Below the pieces are notes generated by a model that was given only the letters and a program-made list of their open reading frames with translations, was not told where the DNA came from and did not search any database. From Actinomadura spongiicola (GTDB lineage: Bacteria; Actinomycetota; Actinomycetes; Streptosporangiales; Streptosporangiaceae), in contig NZ_QVNQ01000004.1 of assembly GCF_003432485.1 (NCBI RefSeq), forward strand, positions 620,001 to 684,000: DNA of 64,000 nucleotides. Reading direction: 5' to 3'. Shown piece by piece: positions 7,875 to 16,263 of the stretch. Numbering within the stretch: the stretch's first letter is position 1; every line of letters begins with the position of its first letter. Position numbers and translations under genes: made by a program.

Positions 7875-9589
7875 AGCGGTCGAGGAGCGGCGAGCGGGTT
7901 GGTGGCCGGGACGTAGGTGGCGCCTCGGTCGGGGGTACGCGACCAGCGGGTGCGGAGGTTCGCCTTGGCGGGCAGCGGCACGCCGGCCAGCAAGGCCCTT
8001 ATCTGCGGATGGTCGTCGTACGCGGTGAAATGCTTTCTCGCTGTTCGCCACAGTGTCTTCTCCAGGACGGGATGGAGGTCGGCTATCGCGGCCGCGATTT
8101 CGGTGAGGTGGTTGACGACCAGGCAGTAGACGATGCGGTTCCATCCTCGGTCGGGGGCGTAGGTGAGGCTTTCGGCGACGCGGGACGGAAGGTGCGTCAG
8201 GTCCCAGTGGCCCGCCGTGAGCTTCGTGCCCTCCAGGTCGCGGAACGCGGCGTGGACGGGCATGCCTTCGGCGTCCACGCAGATGAGGACGTTCTGAAGG
8301 TGTGGTTCCAGGACGATGCCGTGGTCGAGGTAGGCGCCCAGGACCGGGGGCGCCACGTGCGCCACGTAGGCGTCCCACCAGGCTTGGGCGGTGTCGGGGG
8401 CGGTGAGGGCGGGCAGGTCCGCGAGGAACGTGCCGTAGGGGTCGGCGAGGGCGCCCGCGAGGAGAGGCGTACCGGGCAGGTTCCTGATGCCTTCACGCAG
8501 GATCACACCCAGACCCTCGTACAGGCGACGGTCGGCGAGGTTAAGGCTGCGGTATGAGGGTTCCGTCAGGAAGGAGAACCTCTCGCCGTCGCTTGAGTGC
8601 GGTGCTAGGGCGGAGTTCAGTTTCCTGAAGATGGGCGGCACCAGGTCGTTGAGGGTCATCGCGCTGGCCAGTTCGTACCAGGCGTTCTTGCGGACGCAGT
8701 TGGTGATGCGCACGTCCAGGCTGAACTTGCAGAACACGTCCGCGTCCGGCAGATACGCCGTGCGGACGGATGACGTCGGCACCGCTTCGAGGTCGGACGG
8801 ACCCAGATTCCGTACCAGGCCCCGCGCCAACGCCCGCTGAAGGGCGGGGTTGTCCGCCAACAGGGAGAACTGCCACGGGTGGACGGGCAGCAGCCTGCGG
8901 CCAGGGGGGACGCCGGGGCCGTAGGTCTCCAGAGCCGTGAACGCCTCCCCGGCCCCTTCCTCGGCGACGAGGTGCTCCGGTACCGCCAGCCACAGCGGAC
9001 GAAACCGGGCCCTGGTCTCCGGCGCGTACTGGAGCCAGTCGGTCGGTGAACCCTGCCGGGACTTCGGGGACGGGTGGAAGCGGTGGCCCGCTACCAGGGA
9101 CTGCTCCGAGTCGATGTAGAGGTCGTTCGACGGGCTGTGTTCGCGGCGCGCGTTGATGATCGCTGCCAGGGCGGAGTGGCTGTCGTGCACCTGCGCGAGG
9201 AACTCCGGGTTCGGACGGCCGGTCGCCAGTTCCAGCTCACCGGCCACCAGATCCGCCAGCCTGTCCCAGGGCGCGGGGATCCAGTCGTCGCCGCGGCGCT
9301 CCTCATACGGTGGCGCCAGACGGTGGGTGGCGCCGACCGGTGGACGGGCCAGGCCCGTGCGCAGCATGACTCCGGCACGGGGGAGACGCGCCAGCAGGTG
9401 CGCGTCGTCCGGCCACAGTTGGTGCTCGGGCGCGCACACCTCGCGGATCAGGCAGTTGAGCAGCGCGGTGGAGGTCGTCTCGTCGGCGGAGATGGCCGGT
9501 TCCGTCAGTTCTGTGGGTTGTGACAGCAGCACGTCGCATCCGGTCGATAGCGCGGGTTGGTGTGGAGGGTCGGGTCGTGTCACGGGCAC
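7871..9589 (-). CDS. IucA/IucC-family NIS siderophore synthetase
   Basis: A 572-residue NRPS-independent siderophore (NIS) synthetase. These enzymes adenylate a carboxylate such as citrate with ATP and condense it with an amine or alcohol. Diagnostic motifs are all present: GHRFHPSPKSRQG, LPVHPWQF, KFSLDVRITNCVRKN, the ATP/metal-binding LEPHLQN and FRDLEG, and a FhuF-like C-terminal PAKANLRTRW. Its start overlaps the upstream synthetase by 10 nt and its stop overlaps the decarboxylase by 4 nt, so translation is coupled. Which NIS type (A, B or C) it is cannot be read by eye. Confidence 0.93.
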   Translation of the reverse strand: MPVTRPDPPHQPALSTGCDVLLSQPTELTEPAISADETTSTALLNCLIREVCAPEHQLWPDDAHLLARLPRAGVMLRTGLARPPVGATHRLAPPYEERRGDDWIPAPWDRLADLVAGELELATGRPNPEFLAQVHDSHSALAAIINARREHSPSNDLYIDSEQSLVAGHRFHPSPKSRQGSPTDWLQYAPETRARFRPLWLAVPEHLVAEEGAGEAFTALETYGPGVPPGRRLLPVHPWQFSLLADNPALQRALARGLVRNLGPSDLEAVPTSSVRTAYLPDADVFCKFSLDVRITNCVRKNAWYELASAMTLNDLVPPIFRKLNSALAPHSSDGERFSFLTEPSYRSLNLADRRLYEGLGVILREGIRNLPGTPLLAGALADPYGTFLADLPALTAPDTAQAWWDAYVAHVAPPVLGAYLDHGIVLEPHLQNVLICVDAEGMPVHAAFRDLEGTKLTAGHWDLTHLPSRVAESLTYAPDRGWNRIVYCLVVNHLTEIAAAIADLHPVLEKTLWRTARKHFTAYDDHPQIRALLAGVPLPAKANLRTRWSRTPDRGATYVPATNPLAAPRPL

Positions 9590-11172
9590 GTCGCGTCCCG
9601 TAGGTAGTTGGGGCCCGGTGGGCCGTAGTGCTTGTTGATGTCGGCCGCGCCGGTCCTGGCCTTGTCGACGAGTGTTCCGGCGGTGACCATGGCCTTGCCG
9701 GGCAGCGTGTCGGCGTCCAGCGTGCGGGAGCGCAGGAACGCCTCGTCCGGGCCGAGCGCCTCGTCGAGCCGGTCACGGATCATTGTCGACCCGGTCCGCC
9801 AGGGGAGCAGTCCTCTTTCCGCCATGCCCAGGGCGGGGGCGGCCGCGCACAGGTGCAGCGTGATGGTGACGAACACGCGGGCCAGTGCCTCGTCGTCCCT
9901 GGTCGTCATGCGGTGGTCGATGAGGTCGCGAGGGTCCGTCTCGGCGGACGGTGTGAGGTGCTCGCGGAGGCGCGAAGTGTTGATGAGCGCGCCGTCGTTG
10001 TCCTTGACCAGGATGCGAGGCGGTCCATCGTCCAGGACCAGGGCGACGTTCTGCTGGTGCGCCTCTAACGCGATGCCGTACCGGAACAGCGTGACGTTCC
10101 AAGAGAACAGCGCCGACAGGTACGCGTCGAAGAGGGAGGGGACGTCCCAGCGTTCGATCACGTGACCGTCGTCGTCGGGGGACTCGGCGAGCAACGCCGC
10201 TATGGGGACGATGTGCGCGTGCGCGGTTTCGGGTGGGAAGCGCCGCACCAGGTAGCCGAGGAGCGGGTGCTGTGCGTGGCCGTAGGTCTGCTCGTCGGCG
10301 AGGAGGACGGGAAGGTCCGGTTCCCGTCGGAGGACGTCGCGGAGAAGGCGTTCGACGAGCGCGCCGTCCGGGAGGGTCCCCGGCATGATCGTGCGGCGGT
10401 TGCGGAGGCCGAGCGTGCTGGTCGGCAACGGCATCTTCAGATGGTCGAGGGGCGCGGCGGTGACGGTTCGCATCGAGAGCGTGGGGCTGACCTGGAGGTA
10501 CGGGTCGGGCGCGAGGGTCACGCCGGGGAGTTCGCTCACCTGCCGCGCCGCCAGCGGATGGACGGGGAACAGACGGACCGGGGACGGTGCGCCGGACGGG
10601 TCGAGGCCGACGTCGGACGGCGCCGGCCACCAGCCGGGCGGCGACCCGGCGAGCGTCGGGTTCCGCACCGCCGCCCAGCGCAGCGGGAACGACGGCCCGA
10701 ACTCGGGCGCGTAGCGGCTCAGATCGGCCATGGACAGCCCGGCGCGGCTCCGGCCGGTCGGGTGTACCGGATGGTCGTTGTAGGCCGCCAGCGTCTCGTA
10801 GAAGGCCCCGGGGCCTGTCCTCAACTCGTCCGGCAGGCGGGCCAGCCGCCGGTGGACCGCCGGTCGCGCGTCCCGGTGCAGTTTGATCGTCGCCAGGGCG
10901 TCCAGGCACTCCCGCTCGAACGCGGCCGTGTCGTCGCGCGGATCCGCCAGCGCGCGGACGGCGGTGAAGACCTCCCTCAACCGGAGGTCCTGCGCCGGGT
11001 CCACGACGAGCTCGGACAGGAACGCGGGACGCGCCCGCACCAGGCGCACGGAGCGGTTCGGGAGCCGCAACGTCCGATCCTGGACGAGACCGCCCAGGCC
11101 CGCGTAGTTCTCGCGCAGCAGCGCGTCCAGCACGCGTGCGGCGAGCGGGCCCTCGATGTGGTCGCCGGTCAC
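9580..11172 (-). CDS. IucA/IucC-family NIS siderophore synthetase, second copy
   Basis: A 530-residue NIS synthetase, clearly divergent from its neighbour. The N-terminal ATP motif is DHPVHPTGRSRAG, where the usual lysine is replaced by Arg; then LFPVHPLAARQ, KMPLPTSTLGLRNRR, LEAHQQN and VKDNDGA. The C-terminal domain is shorter. Two synthetases in one operon usually act on the two ends of one carboxylate backbone. ATG 11172 overlaps the stop of the ATP-grasp gene by 4 nt. Substrates are not deducible; lack of an IucD-type N-hydroxylase in the operon argues for a carboxylate-type rather than a hydroxamate product. Confidence 0.92.
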   Translation of the reverse strand: MTGDHIEGPLAARVLDALLRENYAGLGGLVQDRTLRLPNRSVRLVRARPAFLSELVVDPAQDLRLREVFTAVRALADPRDDTAAFERECLDALATIKLHRDARPAVHRRLARLPDELRTGPGAFYETLAAYNDHPVHPTGRSRAGLSMADLSRYAPEFGPSFPLRWAAVRNPTLAGSPPGWWPAPSDVGLDPSGAPSPVRLFPVHPLAARQVSELPGVTLAPDPYLQVSPTLSMRTVTAAPLDHLKMPLPTSTLGLRNRRTIMPGTLPDGALVERLLRDVLRREPDLPVLLADEQTYGHAQHPLLGYLVRRFPPETAHAHIVPIAALLAESPDDDGHVIERWDVPSLFDAYLSALFSWNVTLFRYGIALEAHQQNVALVLDDGPPRILVKDNDGALINTSRLREHLTPSAETDPRDLIDHRMTTRDDEALARVFVTITLHLCAAAPALGMAERGLLPWRTGSTMIRDRLDEALGPDEAFLRSRTLDADTLPGKAMVTAGTLVDKARTGAADINKHYGPPGPNYLRDATCP

Positions 11173-12341
11173 GTGATCGTCCAGTCGTGGGCGGCGCGGA
11201 AGCGCGCCAGGGCGGCGTTCACCTCGTCCGGCCCGGGACCGATGGCGCGGACGGTGCCCAGGTAGTCGCGGTTGGTGCGGGTGACGGCGACGGGCTCGCC
11301 GACCGCGCGCTGAGGGCGGTACGCGAGCCGGACCGGTCCGTCGTCCACGCGCAGCGGGCCCGGGGCCGACGCGAGCGTGCCGGACCGGTCGGCGATGACC
11401 GGTTCGGCTATGGCGTGACGTTCGCGGGGCGTGTGCCAGTCGGCGAGACGTCCACCCAGATGGACGGTCAGGATCTCCTCGAACAGGGGCACCCCGAGGA
11501 GGTCGGCGAGGAGGAAGTCACAGTGGTCACCGATCAGCCTGTAGTTGACCTCGATGATCCGGGCGCGGCCCTCGTGGACGACGAACTCCGTGTGGCAGGC
11601 ACCGAATCCGACGCCGAGCGCGTCGAGCTGCTCCAGAACCTGCGGCGTTTCCGGTGGCGGGACCGTCCACTCAAGGCGCTCTTCGACGAAGAAGGGTGGC
11701 GGAGACAACGTCGTACGGAACGAGCCCAGGACGCGCAGTTCCCGTCCGTCTCCGAGCGTTTCGAGGGTGTGAAGACGGCCCGGAAGGAACTCTTCGACCA
11801 CCAGAGGCTCGCTCCGGTGCGCGGCGATCTCGTCGACGCGTGTGTCCAGTTCCAGAGCGTTCTGGACGAGGAACACGTCTTCGCTGGCGACGCCCGAACG
11901 GGGCTTCAGAACGAGGGGATACGGCGCGTCCGCCGGTACGTGGCGGGCGTCCGCCGAGAAGACGGGGTCGATCGGCGCCAGGTGACGACGCATCAACGCC
12001 TTGTCCTTCGTCCGGGTCGCCGCCCGCCAGTCCTTGGCCGGGAGTCCGAAGTAGGCGGCGGCGAGCGCGGTGGGCGCCTGGAGGAAGTCGCTGTTGGAGA
12101 ACACGGCCGCCGGGTCGCGGTCGACGGCGGCGATGATCTCGCGGTAGTCGGAGACGTCGCATTCGACGATCCGCCCGTCGTGCCTGTCGGCGTGGTCCGC
12201 CGGACGGTCGGTGAGAAGCGTCACGTCCAGGCCCCGTCGGGCGGCGGCGGGCAGGAAGCCGTGCGTCACCGCGTCCGTGGGCTTTCCGGCGACCAGGTAG
12301 AGGGTCGCCTTACCGGCGGCCAGGTTGACAGAGGCGGCCAC
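11169..12341 (-). CDS. ATP-grasp ligase, first gene of the siderophore operon
   Basis: A 390-residue ATP-grasp carboxylate-amine ligase. LVLKPRSGVASEDVFLV (about 145-165) is the ATP-binding lysine loop, EPLVVEEFLPG the hinge and RIIEVNYRLIGDHCDFLL the metal-binding Glu/Asn region. It should join a carboxylate to an amine via an acyl-phosphate, perhaps adding an amino acid to the siderophore precursor. The open frame extends to 12434, but that extension contains the iron box and the likely -10 (TATGGT, 12404-12409). The true start is GTG 12341, with GAAAGG 7 nt upstream. Expression should be shut down by iron-loaded IdeR/DmdR1. Confidence 0.85.
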   Translation of the reverse strand: MAASVNLAAGKATLYLVAGKPTDAVTHGFLPAAARRGLDVTLLTDRPADHADRHDGRIVECDVSDYREIIAAVDRDPAAVFSNSDFLQAPTALAAAYFGLPAKDWRAATRTKDKALMRRHLAPIDPVFSADARHVPADAPYPLVLKPRSGVASEDVFLVQNALELDTRVDEIAAHRSEPLVVEEFLPGRLHTLETLGDGRELRVLGSFRTTLSPPPFFVEERLEWTVPPPETPQVLEQLDALGVGFGACHTEFVVHEGRARIIEVNYRLIGDHCDFLLADLLGVPLFEEILTVHLGGRLADWHTPRERHAIAEPVIADRSGTLASAPGPLRVDDGPVRLAYRPQRAVGEPVAVTRTNRDYLGTVRAIGPGPDEVNAALARFRAAHDWTIT

Positions 12342-12375
12342 GCATAGGCCTTTCAGTGCACGATCAGGCGGACAG

Positions 12376-12394
12376 TGAGGTAAGGCTTGCCTAA
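12376..12394. promoter_or_regulatory. Iron box (IdeR/DmdR1 operator)
   Basis: TGAGGTAAGGCTTGCCTAA is an interrupted palindrome close to the actinobacterial iron-box consensus TTAGGTTAGGCTAACCTAA. On the minus strand it lies just downstream of a TATGGT -10 (12404-12409) and 34 nt before the GTG of the ATP-grasp gene, where a DtxR-family repressor would block transcription. Confidence 0.8.
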
Positions 12395-12535
12395 CTCGCA
12401 GAACCATAGTGGCGGGGGCGGTCCGCCGGAGCAAGGACGGCGGTTCGCGTGTCCCGAGCGCGTTGTCCGGGTGCGGGGTCCGCGCGTGACCCGGCCGTCT
12501 GTTCCGGCCGTTCGGTCGTCCGTCAGGATGTGGCC

Positions 12536-13144
12536 ATGGACCTTGTCGACCGGTGGGTCGCGCTCGCGGGGCCGCACACCCGTCATATCGGAACGGAACT
12601 GGACAAGCGTTATGGCGAGCCGCACCGGCGCCACCACACGCGGGACCATCTCACCGCCGTCCTCGATCTCGTGGACGAGCTGGCCCGGTACGCCGACGCG
12701 CCCGACGTCGTCCGGCTCGCCGCGTGGTTCCACGACGCCGTCTACGACCCCGAACGCGCCGACAACGAGGAACGCAGCGCCCGCCTCGCCGCCCGGATGC
12801 TCGCCGACACCGACCTCCCGGCCTCCGACGTCGAGCAGGTCGTCCACCTCGTGGAGCTGACCGCCACGCACGCCCCGGCGGACGGCGACCGCGACGGTCA
12901 GGTCCTGTGCGACGCCGACCTCGCGATTCTCGGCGCCGACCCCGACCGGTACGCGGCCTATGCCGCCGCCGTCCGCGAGGAGTACGCGTTCGTCCCCGAC
13001 GAACTGTTCCGGGCCGGACGGTCCGAAATTCTCAACGGGCTGCTGGCGCTGCCGACGCTCTTTCACACGGCCACAGCCCACGAACGCTACGAACAACGCG
13101 CACGGAACAACATCCGCACGGAACTGATGCTGCTGAGCGCCTGA
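12536..13144 (+). CDS. HD-domain metal-dependent phosphohydrolase
   Basis: A 202-residue protein of the predicted metal-dependent HD-superfamily phosphohydrolases. The metal ligands are visible as HHTRDHL (about 28-34), AAWFHDAVYD (about 65-74) and CDADLAILG (about 125). The fold suggests hydrolysis of a phosphoester or nucleotide; the substrate is unknown. ATG 12536 has CAGGA 7-8 nt upstream and is preferred to the upstream in-frame codon at 12449, which would lie in the divergent promoter region shared with the siderophore operon. It is transcribed away from that operon and stands alone. Confidence 0.8.
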   Translation: MDLVDRWVALAGPHTRHIGTELDKRYGEPHRRHHTRDHLTAVLDLVDELARYADAPDVVRLAAWFHDAVYDPERADNEERSARLAARMLADTDLPASDVEQVVHLVELTATHAPADGDRDGQVLCDADLAILGADPDRYAAYAAAVREEYAFVPDELFRAGRSEILNGLLALPTLFHTATAHERYEQRARNNIRTELMLLSA

Positions 13145-13314
13145 CGGTCGACGCCACTGACGGACGAGCGCGCGGCATGGGCTCAGGCGGCGGGATCCCT
13201 TACTGTAATTCTCTCGTCTCCCGGAAGCCCCGGCCGGGCGGGGCCGCCGGGACCCCGGACGGAAGAACACGGAAGAAGTCCGCCTGACGATACGACATGC
13301 GAAGGGGCATGCAG

Positions 13315-14700
13315 GTGAACGACGTAGTCGCGTACATCCAGGCCGGCCGGGACCGGTTCGTCGCCGACCTCAAGGAGTGGCTGACGATCCCGTCGATCTC
13401 CGGGGACCCCGGCCGCGCCGCGGATGTGCGCCGCTCCGCCGACTGGCTCGCCGACCATCTGCGCGCGCAGGGCTTCCCGACCGTCGAGATCTGGGAGACC
13501 TCCGGGCACCCGGCCGTCTACGCGGAATGGCCCGCCGAGGATCCGGACGCCCCCACGGTCGTCGTGTACGGCCACCACGACGTCCAGCCCGTCGAGCCGC
13601 TCGACGAGTGGGACACCGACCCCTTCCACCCCGTGGAACAGGGCGATCGGCTCATCGGGCGCGGCACGTCCGACGACAAGGGCCAGATCCTCTTCCACAC
13701 GCTCGGGCTCCGCGCGGGCCTCGCCGCGTCCGGCCGGCAGGCGCCGCCCGTCACGATCAAACTCCTCGTCGAGGGCGAGGAGGAGTCGGGGTCGGCGCAC
13801 TTCGCGGAGCTGCTCCGGGCGCGCCGCGAGCGGCTCGCCTGCGACGCCGTCGTCATCAGCGACACGACGATGTGGAGCGCGGACGTCCCGTCGATGTGCA
13901 CGGGGATGCGCGGACTCACCGAGGCCGAGGTCACGCTGCGCGGACCCTCACGCGACCTGCACTCCGGCTCGTTCGGCGGCGCGGTGCCGAACCCGCTGCA
14001 CGCGATGGCGGACCTCCTCGCCGCGCTGCACGACGCCGACGGCCGTGTCACCGTCCCCGGCTTCTACGACGACGTCGTCCCGCTGACCGACGAGGAGCGG
14101 GAGCTGTTCGCGCGTCTCCCGTTCGACGAGGACGAGTGGCTGCGCACCGCCGGCGACAGCCGCGCCGCCCACGGAGAGCGGGGCTACACCACCCTCGAAC
14201 GGATCTGGGCGCGGCCGACCGCCGAGGTCAACGGCATGTGGGGCGGGCACACCGGGCCCGGCGGCAAGACGATCGTCCCCGCCGAGGCGCACGCCAAGAT
14301 CTCGTTCCGGCTGGTCGCCGCCCAGGACCCCAGCAAGATCCAGATGGCGTTCGAGTCCTGGGTCGCCGAGCACGTCCCGGCGGGCGTCGAGGCCGAGGTG
14401 CGCGTTCCGGGCGGCGGTGTCCGGCCCTGCTTCTCGCCGATCGACTCCGCCGGGGTCAGGGCCGCGCGGCGCGCGATGGAACGGGCGTTCGGCACCGAGG
14501 TGCTGTTCACCCGCGAGGGCGGCAGCGGCCCCGAGGCGGACCTCGCCGACATCCTGGAGGCGCCGCTGATCTTCGTCGCGGTCGGGTTGGACGGCGACCG
14601 CATCCACGCGCCGAACGAGCACGTCGAGATACCGCGTCTCCTCAAGGGCGCCGAGGCCGCCGCGTACCTGTGGGAAGAACTCGCGACCGCGCTGCGCTGA
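13315..14700 (+). CDS. M20-family dipeptidase
   Basis: A 461-residue zinc metallopeptidase of the M20 family (carnosinase/DUG1/PepV-like), which cleaves dipeptides in the cytoplasm. The first metal ligand is in VVVYGHHDVQPVEP, the bridging Asp follows in IGRGTSDDKGQ, the catalytic Glu pair is in VEGEEESGS, and the dimerisation lid (about 195-330) includes GPSRDLHSGSFGG. The last ligand is in NEHVEIPRLLKGAEA. GTG 13315 has GAAGGGG 7 nt upstream; ATGs at 13297 and 13309 are in frame but badly spaced. The 170-bp region before it contains GC-rich inverted repeats only. Confidence 0.9.
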   Translation: MNDVVAYIQAGRDRFVADLKEWLTIPSISGDPGRAADVRRSADWLADHLRAQGFPTVEIWETSGHPAVYAEWPAEDPDAPTVVVYGHHDVQPVEPLDEWDTDPFHPVEQGDRLIGRGTSDDKGQILFHTLGLRAGLAASGRQAPPVTIKLLVEGEEESGSAHFAELLRARRERLACDAVVISDTTMWSADVPSMCTGMRGLTEAEVTLRGPSRDLHSGSFGGAVPNPLHAMADLLAALHDADGRVTVPGFYDDVVPLTDEERELFARLPFDEDEWLRTAGDSRAAHGERGYTTLERIWARPTAEVNGMWGGHTGPGGKTIVPAEAHAKISFRLVAAQDPSKIQMAFESWVAEHVPAGVEAEVRVPGGGVRPCFSPIDSAGVRAARRAMERAFGTEVLFTREGGSGPEADLADILEAPLIFVAVGLDGDRIHAPNEHVEIPRLLKGAEAAAYLWEELATALR

Positions 14701-14740
14701 CAACTCACGTGGAAACGTGGCAAGCGTGGAGACTGGGCGG

Positions 14741-15640
14741 ATGACGCACCACGCTCCGCTGGAGTGGCTCGCGCTCGCGCGGGGAACGCTCGACCGGGTC
14801 GCGCTGAACCGCCGCGACGACGCCTGGCTCGACGACGCCTGGACGGCCTCCGGCACCCGGGTCGTCGTCGTCCAGGACGGCCGGGCGCTCGTGACGGACG
14901 GGCCCGAACCCGCGCTCGTCCTCGTCCCGCCGGACCAGGCGCCGAACGGCGACCGCTGGCTCCTCGGCGAGGACGAGTCCGGAACCGTGTACTTCGGGAC
15001 GTCCGGCCCGCTGCCCACCATCGAGGGCGCGCGCCCGGCCGGCCTACGCCGCGTCGGCGCGCTCCTCGGCGACCGCGACTCCGGCCTGCTCACGCACGCC
15101 GTCGCGCTGGAGCACTGGCACCGGACCCACCGGCACTGCACCCGCTGCGGCGCCGCGACGCGGGTGGCGTCCGCCGGGCACGTGCGCGTCTGCCCCGAGG
15201 ACGGCTCCCAGCACTTCCCGCGCGTCGACCCGGCCGTGATCATGCTGGTGACCGACGAGGCGGACCGGATCCTGCTCGCCCGCGGCCCGCAATGGCCCGC
15301 CGACCGCCGCTCGATCCTCGCGGGGTTCGTCGAACCGGGCGAATCCCTCGAACAGGCCGTCGCGCGGGAGGTGCGCGAGGAGGTCGGGCTCCCCGTCCGC
15401 GACATCCGCTACCTCGGCAGCCAGCCGTGGCCGCTGCCGCAGAGCCTCATGCTCGGCTTCACCGCCAGCGCGGACGGCGACGTCCCGCTCCGTCCCGATC
15501 CGGAGGAGATCTCGGACGCCGCCTGGTACACCCGCGACGAACTCCGCGCCGCCATCGACGCCGGCGAACTCGTCCCGCCCGGCCCGCTGTCCATCGCCGC
15601 GCAACTCATCATGCGCTGGTACGGCCGCCCGCTGTGTTGA
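14741..15640 (+). CDS. nudC: NAD(+) diphosphatase / NAD-decapping Nudix hydrolase
   Basis: A 299-residue NudC. It hydrolyses NAD(H) to NMN(H) and AMP and in other bacteria removes NAD caps from RNA. The Nudix box is GFVEPGESLEQAVAREVREE, and the NudC signature SQPWPLPQS follows. The zinc ribbon has CTRCG and VCPEDG, so only three cysteines: the fourth ligand Cys of E. coli NudC is missing. The gene is followed by mycoredoxin and uvrD2, the order found in M. tuberculosis (Rv3199c-Rv3198A-Rv3198c). ATG 14741 is chosen; the longer frame to 14717 adds nothing conserved. Its stop lies inside a 21-bp tandem duplication. Confidence 0.93.
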   Translation: MTHHAPLEWLALARGTLDRVALNRRDDAWLDDAWTASGTRVVVVQDGRALVTDGPEPALVLVPPDQAPNGDRWLLGEDESGTVYFGTSGPLPTIEGARPAGLRRVGALLGDRDSGLLTHAVALEHWHRTHRHCTRCGAATRVASAGHVRVCPEDGSQHFPRVDPAVIMLVTDEADRILLARGPQWPADRRSILAGFVEPGESLEQAVAREVREEVGLPVRDIRYLGSQPWPLPQSLMLGFTASADGDVPLRPDPEEISDAAWYTRDELRAAIDAGELVPPGPLSIAAQLIMRWYGRPLC

Positions 15641-15669
15641 TTGCAGGACCGGCTGTGTTGATTGCAGGA
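15631..15669. repeat. Tandem 21-bp duplication across the nudC stop
   Basis: GCTGTGTTGATTGCAGGA occurs at 15631-15648 and again at 15652-15669, period 21 bp. The first copy contains the nudC stop codon, so the duplication leaves the protein unchanged and looks like recent slippage or a small duplication. Confidence 0.85.
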
Positions 15670-15717
15670 ACGGCCCACTTCGCTCGCCTGGCGGCTCGCT
15701 GCGTGACCGTTCCTGGG

Positions 15718-15797
15718 GCGAACGCGGCATCGCTTCGCGATCCGCCCGGCTCCGCTCGCCTCCGGCGTCGCTGCACCGGGCGGGGTCACGCGTTCGC
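15718..15797 (+). repeat. Palindromic intergenic repeat, copy A
   Basis: An 80-bp element bounded by an outer perfect inverted repeat, GCGAACGCG (15718-15726) and CGCGTTCGC (15789-15797). An inner stem CCGCCCGG (15742-15749) pairs with CCGGGCGG (15776-15783). A close relative in the opposite orientation is at 28962-29039. The two share the outer stem and the CTCCGGCGTCG-type centre but differ at paired positions of the inner stem. It sits between the convergent nudC and mycoredoxin genes, so it may act as a bidirectional terminator or belong to a REP-like family. Confidence 0.7.
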
Positions 15798-15830
15798 GTG
15801 CGCGGCTGAGGTCACCGCGCGAAATGTGTC

Positions 15831-16121
15831 CTAGCCCGCGTTGGCGATTTCCGCGAGGCGGCGCTTGACTTCCTTGGCGCTCGGGTTGGTCGCGGCCGTG
15901 CCGTCGGGGAAGACCAGCGTGGGGACGGTGGCGTTCCCGCCGTTGACGCTCATGACGAACTCGGCGGCGGCGGGGTCGCGTTCGATGTCGACCTCCACCA
16001 TCTCGATGCCGTCACGGGCGAGCTGGCTCTTGAGCCGCCGGCAGAATCCACACCAGGACGTCGTGTACATGGTGAGCTGACCGGCCTGGTCCTTCGCCCG
16101 GTCGGTCGTCGGCGTCGCCAT
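15831..16121 (-). CDS. mrx1: Mycoredoxin (glutaredoxin-like thiol reductase)
   Basis: A 96-residue thioredoxin-fold protein with the redox pair CGFC at residues 24-27 (YTTSWCGFCRRLK) and the cis-proline in ATVPTLVFPDG. Mycoredoxins reduce mycothiol mixed disulfides, using mycothiol in place of glutathione. ATG 16121 is the only start that gives the normal length. A perfect SigR-type promoter lies 46 nt upstream, matching known control of mycothiol genes by the thiol-stress sigma factor. The sigR and rsrA genes themselves are at 62-63 kb. It is divergent from uvrD2, as in mycobacteria. Confidence 0.9.
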   Translation of the reverse strand: MATPTTDRAKDQAGQLTMYTTSWCGFCRRLKSQLARDGIEMVEVDIERDPAAAEFVMSVNGGNATVPTLVFPDGTAATNPSAKEVKRRLAEIANAG

Positions 16122-16167
16122 CGCTGTGTCGTCTCCCTCGTTCGTGTCACACGTCGGCCTACCGGAG

Positions 16168-16193
16168 AACAGTGTCGGGGGTCCGCGCATTCC
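16168..16193 (-). promoter_or_regulatory. SigR-type promoter of mycoredoxin gene
   Basis: On the minus strand GGAAT (16193-16189) and GTT (16170-16168) are separated by exactly 18 nt, the SigR/SigH consensus GGAAT-N18-GTT. It reads toward the mycoredoxin start at 16121. Confidence 0.8.
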
Positions 16194-16263
16194 GCGCCGC
16201 TCCGCCCCCTTCACGGCCCGAGGTATGGCTGATACGGATGGGACGGCCTGCGAGTATGGGGGG

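Noticed and set aside
7875..8378. N-terminal extension of the decarboxylase frame
   Set aside because: It lies inside the upstream IucA/IucC gene and is Arg/Pro-rich; the 4-nt overlap at ATG 7874 gives the natural start.
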